Notes under the pieces: model-generated
The model's database searches: none
What the model was told of the DNA's origin: nothing
What the model saw: the letters and a program-made list of their open reading frames with translations, nothing else
NCBI GenBank assembly: GCA_032718475.1
Contig: JAUCBJ010007476.1
Span: 20,093-84,092, forward strand
DNA from: Nemertoderma westbladi
Taxonomy: Eukaryota > Xenacoelomorpha > Nemertodermatida > Nemertodermatidae
DNA: 64,000 bases
Reading direction: 5' to 3'
Shown: piece after piece, positions 38,702 to 47,775 of the stretch
How the letters are laid out: each line of letters opens with the position of its first letter
Numbering within the stretch: position 1 is the stretch's first letter
Program-made: the position numbers and the translations under genes

Positions 38702-38868
38702 CGTGTAACAATGTCGATTTCACCGCAAGATCAGGAGTTATCGTTTCCCCAAACTCACCGAATCCGTATTATGACAACTGTGATTGCCAATACCGAATAA
38801 TAGGAATTGTAGGAAGAATTCGAGTCACTCCAACAATGTTTGATACGGGAACAGGCGATAAGTTAATT
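38702..38868 (+). CDS. Exon: first half of CUB domain 2
   Basis: A 167-bp exon after TTCAACAG, phase 1 in; donor GTTAGT after ATT at 38866-38868, phase 0 out. It encodes ACNNVDFTARSGVIVSPN, PNPYYDNCDCQYRI, and a strand RIRVTPTMFDTGTGDKLI. The split point and phases mirror CUB 1. The second half should be further downstream; it was not found before the LTR element at 40030 nor confidently after it, so it may lie outside the window. Confidence 0.78.
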
Positions 38869-40024
38869 GTTAGTAAATCATCTATCACCACAAAAACCCA
38901 ATTCTTATTTCAAGCATTGGCTTTGAGTTACGAATTGCTTTTATTATGAAACACACAATTTCTGTTTGGATAATGAAAATTCCAGTAGTATACCGCCTAC
39001 CGTATCCTAGTAACGATGCACCTTACTGTAGAATCTAGCAGTGTATACGGGCTCGTACAGTATCTGACAACAAATCCCAGTCCAGGGTGTCTAAACAAAC
39101 AGATACTAAGTACGCAAACTACTACTGGTGAGGGACGGAGTCAAATGCCCAGGCGAACTAGACAAAACAGGATACCCGACCTCTAACCGGTGAGGCAGAT
39201 GTACAGTCTACAGAGACAGACCAAACTCACGGGAAAACAATCCCCGCGCAGCGAATCCTAACTATCGCTAATGGACCTAAATACTGTAAACTTGCCGCGG
39301 TGTGATTTATATGGTTTATATACGAGCTAGTGGATTAACAGACTAGCGAAACAATAATGCCGACAGAAAAGCAGTTAAAAGAGGGTGCATGCCTAAAGTA
39401 CCTCTTGCTGAAAAACTAAATATTAAATATCTCCTCAAATTACAAACTACAGAATAGTAGAAACTGTAAAATATCTCCAATTGAAAAGGTTCTATTGTAA
39501 TCAGTAGCTAGTAGGTCTCAAAAGGCGTGTGTGTTTTAGGACGTGTGTGTGTGTATGTTACGAGTAAAACAATTTTGGTGTATCGCCGTTATACTAGGTT
39601 TTAATGATTTTAATCAAAAACAATACCGGGCACTAGCTACTTGAAATAGCTAGTCGCACGCTACAAACTGACGTCAAAGCTCTCTCTTCCTTATCCACAA
39701 CTCAACCGGGCAATTACGGTGTTAGTAACTACACCCGTGATCGGCACTAATACCAGATTCTGATTGTGAGATAAGATAATAGGTGTTAATTACTACCGTA
39801 CGTAGCTGATCTGGTATACAAATTGGATTCTAGAACTTTGTTACTGCGGTGGTTAGCAGCAAATACCTATCAGTACATGGCAAGGGCGCGGTAGGATGTT
39901 AGTAAACCTCCCTAGGCCAAACATGTGTCGGTAGCAGAAAGCTGCCTCTTGCCTGATCAAATATTTTGGGCTCAGACAGTGGTGGGTAAACTATATAGGC
40001 TACAAAGTGAACCGGTACAGAACT
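38869..40024. other. Intron sequence, no gene recognised
   Basis: Non-coding; flanks the LTR element. Confidence 0.4.
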
Positions 40025-40029
40025 GTCAG
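40025..40029. other. Target site duplication GTCAG (left)
   Basis: Matches 52310-52314. Confidence 0.85.
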
Positions 40030-41309
40030 TGTACGCGCTTTTATAGACCTTCAGCAGTTTAACCTGCCGAAATTTATATGTCTTTATTGATAAACTGCCT
40101 TTTATAAGATGACAAGATTTAATACAAAAACAAACCAAAAACATTAGCCGAAGCCAGTCCATGCGCGTCCAAATGACCCGTTTATAACACCGGGAGACTG
40201 GATTCGTGGGCTTAAATTTATTTGCGGTCAAGCCTACTGTATTATTCGATTGATTACTAATATATAATCTCTGACAAATATTATTCACTTTCGGGAAATA
40301 TTAGCAGTTCCTTTTAGGACGTGGCGCTCTACCTATGTAAACAGAGTTATGACTGATACTACACACAACGATATGGCTTAAATTTCAAGCATAGGGCGCA
40401 TTCTTTAGGAATGCTTTATTATCAGATCCAATCACTTTACAATCACGCACGCTACCGGTAACGCACAACACTGCTCACTGATATGCCGACAGTTACTGAC
40501 TTTGATCAGGTATAAAGAGATATGCACTGGACTCAGGTAGTGTCTGTCAAACAACATTAGATTCACTACAAACACAATAATAAAGTCGCAATTGTTGTAC
40601 ATAACCTTTCTCTCTAACCTGTAGTGTATCAAAGATATTGGGAAAATGTGGGTTGATTATTGATATTCTTCAACTAATAACATCCAATTATACTGATACA
40701 AAATTACAAACAGTAAAAGCAGTATGACGGTAGGTTAAGATATAATTAGATTGCATTGAATCGTTAAGTTATAAATTGGAATCGTGTCGAATCGAATCGG
40801 ATCGAATCGGATAATAGCTATGCTTTCTATAATTTAGCCTACTAATGTTCTTATAAAAAGGCAGAAACATTGCGTCATTCCAGCCGATCTTCAGGCAGTA
40901 TGGAACGACATAAACACTGAGTTTGGGAGCTGCTGTAGGTATCTCTTCAAGGAAAACGCAAATCACCCTGATTGGTTGTTAGACCAAAACAAAGGAACCA
41001 GGAGTCCAATGAGAGCTCCCTCCACGTCATCATCCAGCTGGGAGATGTCGTAATCAGAATCCTTCCCTTGACATAGTGACAGTGAAATGCCGCATTGCGG
41101 GTTGTGTACCCTGCTACGTCCGCATAAAGCACACATTCAGAAGAATCTATTTTATGTCCGTTAAAAACACTTATACAGCACCCCGAGGGCTAGGGGATCC
41201 AATTATATCTGTAAACGCTTTTACAGCAGGTTTCAGAGTATTTCAGCGTATGGGGGAAAAACTGGATCGCGGGGCGAAGGACCAGTTGCATCCCACAGAA
41301 GCTTTTACA
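40030..41309 (-). repeat. LTR (3' LTR on the element's strand)
   Basis: 1280 bp, TG...CA. Matches 46252-47380 plus 52156-52309. On the minus strand the bases before its start (CTGGGAGCGG) resemble a polypurine tract, comparable with GGGGGCGAG in the first element. Confidence 0.88.
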
Positions 41310-41387
41310 CCGCTCCCAGAAAATGGGATTGAAGTCTATAAAATATACGAGATCACAGTTTCTAATATACATAAATACTCTAAACCG

Positions 41388-41639
41388 TTAGTCTTTCTTG
41401 CGCGGACGGCGTTTACGCAGTTTTTTAAAGCTGGCCAGAGTCCTTTTCTCTTTGGGGCGAACCACTTTACAAGGAGGGCTATAACTCCTGGGTGAAAGGT
41501 GCAATATAATTGCATCAGAGGGTGCAGGCTTATAGTCGGGGTATCCGCCGTTTCGATATGCTTCTCCTCGAGCTGATTTTCCTCTGCTCGTCGGTGGATA
41601 CATTCGTCCAAAAATCTCGCGGAGAATAGAGTCGTCCAA
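41388..41639 (-). CDS. Basic C-terminal ORF of the LTR element, no family
   Basis: 84 residues, MDDSILREIFGRMYPPTSRG start, ends in a Lys/Arg-rich tail (KKLRKRRPRKKD). Located on the minus strand just before the 3' LTR. The basic end recalls the Arg/Lys-rich end of the exonuclease ORF (13000-13121) but no other similarity is visible. Confidence 0.3.
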   Translation of the reverse strand: MDDSILREIFGRMYPPTSRGKSARGEAYRNGGYPDYKPAPSDAIILHLSPRSYSPPCKVVRPKEKRTLASFKKLRKRRPRKKD

Positions 41640-42262
41640 GTTCGATATCTTCTTAGAGATTAGTTTAAGTTATCTGAACAAACGCAGGTTTCTTTCCTGA
41701 TCTTTGTGGAATAGCGTCTAACTCGTTTCGGACAACGCTCTCCTCTACCTTGATGACGGGTGGTAGCGGGTTAAACGGGAACGATCCCGATTACACGGTT
41801 GAATGGCAACAACGGGTGTCCGTGCCTCAATCCGGCCAGGTAAGATAGGCGGATATTTAGGGAGCCATTAACCTGAGTGCCACCAACCAACGGCTCGGGC
41901 AACACTGGATCTCGGAACGGTAAGCACAGTTCATGAGGATCCGCGATACTATTAGGATCAAGAGTCCGAGGTCTAACTAAGGAAGGAGGAGGTCTGACCG
42001 AGCATTCAGGAACTCAGATCATAGGTCTACTCAAGGATCGCCCGAGCCGAGAAAGCGTGGGTGACACATCGAACAAGTTTCTCTCGAAACTCCCGCAAAC
42101 ACAGCGAGCAAACCGTGTTTAAAGCTTCGTCTCCGTTGACGTTTATGTCTTTCCGTTTGTTGGTTGGTCTTAGGCATTCATCGTAATAATACCAAGACAC
42201 ACGTCTTGTAGGGGAAACGCGAGTGATATTTATTTGGTGTTACAATGCTTCTCTCAAGAATT
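41640..42262. other. Element-internal, no confident gene
   Basis: Short open stretches only; a minus-strand frame with VIKVEESVVRNELDAIPQ near 41700-41760 is open for about 30 codons. Nothing recognised. Confidence 0.3.
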
Positions 42263-42685
42263 CTAAATATACGTTGGAGTTACCGCGTTTATCCGCTTCT
42301 TGAACGTCTTTTCTTTCGCGTAGACTTCGCATAGAATTTTCGCATTCGAATTTAAGTTCATTGTTACGACTCCGCTGGGTAGGATATTTAAATAATACCA
42401 TTTCCCTTTTGTGTTGACATAGTCCGTATCGTGTAAGTCGATAGAATAGCAGGTAGTTAAGAAGTCCATATATATACCATTAATATGCGTATAGCGAGCG
42501 GTGAACTTGCTACAGTCCAACCCACGCGCAAGTTGCTCCTGGGACATAGGTGGTTCGATATAACTACCATCGTCCTCGGTAGTAGTTGGATCAGCTTCAC
42601 CGCGTATCAAGCTATCCACAAACGCTTGTAAAGGTAGAGTATATCCCTCTCTAATACCAAGATCATCTTCTATCAACTCCGTCAT
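42263..42685 (-). CDS. Unidentified 140-residue ORF in env position of LTR element
   Basis: Starts MTELIEDDLGIREGYTLP, acidic in the N-terminal third, with a central KFTARYTHINGIYMDFL and ending KKRINAVTPTYI. No signal peptide, membrane span, Cys cluster or known motif. It lies between the pol remnant and the 3' LTR, the same relative place as the exonuclease ORF in the other elements, but no alignment to it can be made by eye. Confidence 0.4.
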   Translation of the reverse strand: MTELIEDDLGIREGYTLPLQAFVDSLIRGEADPTTTEDDGSYIEPPMSQEQLARGLDCSKFTARYTHINGIYMDFLTTCYSIDLHDTDYVNTKGKWYYLNILPSGVVTMNLNSNAKILCEVYAKEKTFKKRINAVTPTYI

Positions 42686-42689
42686 ATCT

Positions 42690-44299
42690 GTTATATGAGT
42701 TTACCAATATTAGAAGGAGTTTGGCTTTAGGCGAGCAGGCGTCGCTGCCTACCCCTCTCTGCCCCCGGACAGTGGGATCCTCAGCGCCGATGCACCGTTG
42801 TCGCGTGTTTACGCCAACGTTGTGGCAACAGCACGACAACGATAACCGGCACAAGTCACTCCACTGTCCGTCCCAAAGTCTTGAAATCACTTGAGGTTCT
42901 TGCTATGGGAGAGTTGGGCTACTTTACAATTGCGACTAGCTACGGTAAACACACTTTAGCAGTAACATTCACCTACAAACGCACAAATTCCACACAACAG
43001 CTACCAACTACAATCATACAGGCCACTTGTCCGTTAGTCAGTGCTTTCCAAAATGTCACGTTGTTATTGTGTATCCTTGGATACCAACAGTGTGCTATGT
43101 AATCACTATGCTAGGCAATGGGCAAGCTTTCTATTGTTCTTTTAACTCGTTTCTAATTCTAGCGTGGGTGTTGCTATGGTGACATTATGTAAAGCTAGCG
43201 GTAGAATTAGGGTAATTCTCATGCATACAGATCTGGGATGCTGTTTGATAGTAAGTCTTTAATTGTCAAGATCCTCTTTATACATGATTTTATGAATTTT
43301 GTCGGCTATTGACTATATGTTGGAGATTCTTGCACTCTAATACACTCAATAGGATTAATCTCCGCTCCCGTGATCTATTAATTAGTGGAATTTTGGGAAT
43401 ATTAGAAATTGTGCAAAATGACAATTTATTAAATTCATAAAATATGAATTTTAAATTTATTCCCGTGAATTTTATTATTTGATGGTAAGATTGACACAAT
43501 TTTGATTCCAGAACATATCTGGGGACATAAGATCCTTAATTCTATAAAATGGTCTTTTAAGAATACCGGTAAGTGCTACGATATCTTAATTAACTAGAAA
43601 TTTTAAAGGATCTGAATTTGACAGATTTTAATAAATATTAAATTAATATTTAAGATGGGCACCGATTTATTCCAGAACTTGTCTGGGGACGTTAACCACT
43701 GATTCTAGAATTTGTCTTTCAAGTATATCGGTGGGTGCCACGATATCTTAATCGACTAGAATTACAGATGGTCAAAAGTTTAACAGATTTATTTGCGTTT
43801 TACGCTACTGTTAAAGGGACATCACGCTACTATATGTATTATTTAATATAGGTAGAAGAGCAATATCGCACAAGGCAATGTCAGTGTGAAGAGGCAAGTC
43901 GTTTCCAAGGTCTACCCAGAGCTTGGTTTAGCCGAGACACGAGGATCTGAACTTTGCATTCCTAATACTCTGCCTACCAATAATACTGAAAATATAGTAG
44001 TGGCTTTATTGTACTTTAATAAGTACGGACATTTCATCTTACTGTAGTCTCGCATTTATAATATAATACGGACAGTAAGGAAAGAGAAAATAATTATTTC
44101 TCGCCGTCGCACTAAGTATATTATGTAATTACGTAATAAACACTAATATATTGCACTAATCTACTAAATAATCTAAAATAACACTCTACTAAATAAAATT
44201 AAATAAAACGATTATAATAAAATACATAGTAATACATACATAAATATAAAATAAAAACAAATATAAAATAATATAGTCACACACCCACTCCATATATTA
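42690..44299. other. Element-internal non-coding region with an imperfect duplication
   Basis: AT-rich. 43498-43610 and 43664-43775 are imperfect copies (ATTCCAGAAC.T.TCTGGGGAC.. and GCCACGATATCTTAAT). No gene is supported. Confidence 0.5.
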
Positions 44300-46051
44300 T
44301 TACGTGATGGAGTCCCTAGATATTTGTCGAATTAGGGAAGTGGTCGTAGGAAGAGTATCTTGCCTTCCATGGTTTCCGGACAGTTTTCGGTCTCTTCCCG
44401 GTAAACCTAAACGACCAGCTGGGCGATTAGGCCGTCGTGATATTTCCTCCGCTCCCTTGGCCTGTCTAATCTCCGCCGCGGCAAGACGAGGAGGCCATTC
44501 TTCTTCTTCTTTACTTAGGGAGTCGGGTCCACCCAACCAGCCGGGAGTATCTATCCGTTCTTGAGGAGTTACTCCTCTGGAAGCGATGTCGGCTAGATTA
44601 ATCGTCTCGGGTCGATGTCTCCATTGATCTACATTGGAGTTGATATCGTCGCTATCTGAGGAGTATGTTGTTCCCTCAGTGGCTTCGTCCACCTCACTGC
44701 TCTCCTCTTCCCAAGCTTTTACTTGAAGTATCCGGTCTTGTGGCAGTCTTTCTTCAAGGGTTCTGCGGGAAGGGCCAGTGAAGTACCAACCTACTCGAGT
44801 TCTTACCGCATAAGGTTGTAATGGCTGCGGTTGAGCAGGCCGTTTCTCTAACGTCTCGAGCGCCTCATGCGCGTTTTGGCCGATAAGGATTTGTACTCCA
44901 GGATAATCAGTTTGGAATCGAGGTATTCCCAAATGTTGGATGTTCTCGTCCTCGTCCCAGTCATAAGGTTCTACTTGAGTAGTAGCGAAGTTCTTTATTG
45001 CCACCATTTTTACTGACTCTATACTTTGTTCCCCTAATTTATCCTGTGGAGTGGACAATGCGCCGATATAATAATCTGCCATTAAGGTAGATTTCCAAAC
45101 CTGCATAATTCCGGACATATTTAACTTAGTTCGGAATTTGGGTTGTCCAGCAAAAATATCCTCGGCTAACTCCTTGTCGATGAATGTTCCGGTGCTACCT
45201 GAGTCAAGGAGGGCGTTCACTATGTAACTTTTGTTGGGACCGTGAACTCTTACCTGGACTACCGGAAATTCTCGTATTCCTATGTTGGATGTTGGAGTTT
45301 TCCGAGATGGTTGCTTGTCCAAGGAGGTTGATGGAAACTCCGTGTCGTTGTCCTTTTCGTACGTAAGTGCTCGATACACTGCGGTGTTTATTAGATAACA
45401 GGATTCGTTGGCATCAGAGAATTCGTCAGTATAGAATCCTTCCCACTCAGAACTTTGGTCAGTGTCGTTCACATCACTGAATTGGACATGTGATTTGGGC
45501 TCACTTACCTGACTCGGGTGGTTTCGTTCGAATTCTGTGTGCAATAAGCTATGATGTTTCGCGCCGCACTTAGCACACCTTGCGTCAGAGTAACAGGTTC
45601 GCCGCTGGTGTCCGCGTCTGAGACAGTTATAACACAACCGCTTATCCCACAGGACTCCACGTCTATCTGCCAGGGATTTCTTTTGGAATTCCGCACACGC
45701 CCTCAAACGGTGGGGCCCGTCGCACAGCGCACATTTTGGTTTGATGTTACTCACTTTAACTTGGGCAATGCTGTGCACTTTCGCTCGTTCTTCGGGCTTG
45801 CTTACCTGAATTCCTTTGGGAGACTGAGGAGGGGTCTTGGTAAGCTTGTCTCTCCTATCATTGGTTCGAGGCTGGTATTTACTTACGTCTCTCGGGGTTT
45901 TGTGGTCATCGTAGGATCTTGCTGTGTCTTTCCCGCTGTCTTCTTCATGGGAGGTCTGGCTTTCGCCGTCGTCAGTATAACATACGGGTATTATTCTTTT
46001 CCTAGAAACGGGTTTTTCACTTACCTGATTTTCCGATGTTTTTTCTAATCC
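44300..46051 (-). CDS. BEL/Pao gag-pro remnant fused to an RNase H-integrase linker
   Basis: The minus frame is open from about 46051 (stop TAG just upstream) to 44300; GTG 45778 is only a track start. Using 45778 as residue 1: Cys/His knuckles at C16-C19-H23-C28, C49-C52-H57-C62 and C68-C71..., then an aspartic protease core ALLDSGSTGTF (D192), then RVGWYFTGP (328-335), the BEL/Pao marker after the protease. From about 386, DQWRHRPETINLADIASRG and GWLGGPDSL match the linker between RNase H and integrase. Between them some 800 residues of RT/RNase H are missing in frame. The Gag N-terminal DUF1759 is also absent. The result is one compact gag-pro fusion, possibly still translated. Confidence 0.8.
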   Translation of the reverse strand, partial: GLEKTSENQVSEKPVSRKRIIPVCYTDDGESQTSHEEDSGKDTARSYDDHKTPRDVSKYQPRTNDRRDKLTKTPPQSPKGIQVSKPEERAKVHSIAQVKVSNIKPKCALCDGPHRLRACAEFQKKSLADRRGVLWDKRLCYNCLRRGHQRRTCYSDARCAKCGAKHHSLLHTEFERNHPSQVSEPKSHVQFSDVNDTDQSSEWEGFYTDEFSDANESCYLINTAVYRALTYEKDNDTEFPSTSLDKQPSRKTPTSNIGIREFPVVQVRVHGPNKSYIVNALLDSGSTGTFIDKELAEDIFAGQPKFRTKLNMSGIMQVWKSTLMADYYIGALSTPQDKLGEQSIESVKMVAIKNFATTQVEPYDWDEDENIQHLGIPRFQTDYPGVQILIGQNAHEALETLEKRPAQPQPLQPYAVRTRVGWYFTGPSRRTLEERLPQDRILQVKAWEEESSEVDEATEGTTYSSDSDDINSNVDQWRHRPETINLADIASRGVTPQERIDTPGWLGGPDSLSKEEEEWPPRLAAAEIRQAKGAEEISRRPNRPAGRLGLPGRDRKLSGNHGRQDTLPTTTSLIRQISRDSIT

Positions 46052-46251
46052 CCTAGCAGCCTACAATATAGGCTACACTATATCACAATCGAAATAATAC
46101 TAATGTACTTATACAGCAGTACCGGTTATGACAGTTAGGCCTACGGACCTACGGTAGTAGTACCGGTTATGACAGTTGGGCCTACTGACCTACTGGAGTA
46201 CCGGTATTTTCAATCTTATTGCTTACCGCAAATAAGATCGATAGCTATTAT
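46052..46251 (-). other. 5' leader between the right LTR and gag
   Basis: Contains a near-duplicate of 20-30 bp (GTACCGGTTATGACAGTT at 46112 and 46160). On the minus strand the LTR is followed by ATAATAGCTATCG, with no TGG primer site. Confidence 0.5.
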
Positions 46252-47380
46252 TGTACGCGCTTTTATAGACCTTCAGCAGTTTAACCTGCCGAAATTTATA
46301 TGTCTTTATTGATAAACTGCCTTTTATAAGATGACAAGATTTAATACAAAAACAAACCAAAAACATTAGCCGAAGCCAGTCCATGCGCGTCCAAATGACC
46401 CGTTTATAACACCGGGAGACTGGATTCGTGGGCTTAAATTTATTTGCGGTCAAGCCTACTGTATTATTCGATTGATTACTAATATATAATCTCTGACAAA
46501 TATTATTCACTTTCGGGAAATATTAGCAGTTCCTTTTAGGACGTGGCGCTCTACCTATGTAAACAGAGTTATGACTGATACTACACACAACGATATGGCT
46601 TAAATTTCAAGCATAGGGCGCATTCTTTAGGAATGCTTTATTATCAGATCCAATCACTTTACAATCACGCACGCTACCGGTAACGCACAACACTGCTCAC
46701 TGATATGCCGACAGTTACTGACTTTGATCAGGTATAAAGAGATATGCACTGGACTCAGGTAGTGTCTGTCAAACAACATTAGATTCACTACAAACACAAT
46801 AATAAAGTCGCAATTGTTGTACATAACCTTTCTCTCTAACCTGTAGTGTATCAAAGATATTGGGAAAATGTGGGTTGATTATTGATATTCTTCAACTAAT
46901 AACATCCAATTATACTGATACAAAATTACAAACAGTAAAAGCAGTATGACGGTAGGTTAAGATATAATTAGATTGCATTGAATCGTTAAGTTATAAATTG
47001 GAATCGTGTCGAATCGAATCGGATCGAATCGTTTGATAATAGCTATGCTTTCTATAATTTAGCCTACTAATGTTCTTATAAAAAGGCAGAAACATTGCGT
47101 CATTCCAGCCGATCTTCAGGCAGTATGGAACGACATAAACACTGAGTTTGGGAGCTGCTGTAGGTATCTCTTCAAGGAAAACGCAAATCACCCTGATTGG
47201 TTGTTAGACCAAAACAAAGGAACCAGGAGTCCAATGAGAGCTCCCTCCACGTCATCATCCAGCTGGGAGATGTCGTAATCAGAATCCTTCCCTTGACATA
47301 GTGACAGTGAAATGCCGCATTGCGGGTTGTGTACCCTGCTACGTCCGCATAAAGCACACATTCAGAAGAATCTATTTTAT
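46252..47380 (-). repeat. 5' LTR on the element's strand, part 1
   Basis: Matches 40030-41155 nearly identically (3-bp indel near 47034). Broken at 47380 by LINE C. Confidence 0.88.
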
Positions 47381-47775
47381 TATTATTATTATTAACACTC
47401 AGACCATGGTAAAATAAACATTCATGCGATAAACATAATAAATTATGCATGCACTAAATTATAAGTAATTATAAAAGGGGAGAAGACCGCCCAGGCTTTA
47501 ACTGCACTTATGGGGGCCATACACTAAAAATCCAGAATGATGAAACTTATTAATATAAAATAAGGTATGAACAATAATTAAAGAAAGCAAATACACTATA
47601 AATAAAGCAAGGAACATTGATTATATCTAATAACTAAATATTAAAGCGAATAAAAACTAATGAAACAGTAGTGAAGCAGAAACCGTACCGGTACTAAAAA
47701 CCAATTAATTACAATGACGAATTTGAATTAAAAATAAGTAAAAAATAATTAATTAAAAAAAATAGTTAAAAAGGA

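Noticed and set aside
41076-41495. 139-residue plus ORF overlapping the LTR
   Set aside because: Crosses the LTR boundary and antisense to the element; repeated partly at 52148-52405 for the same reason.
45551-46048. 165-residue plus ORF
   Set aside because: Antisense shadow of the gag-pro frame on the minus strand.
40030-47380. A 1.1-kb segmental duplication (40030-41155 and 46252-47380)
   Set aside because: Explained as LTRs of one element, confirmed by GTCAG duplications after accounting for LINE C.
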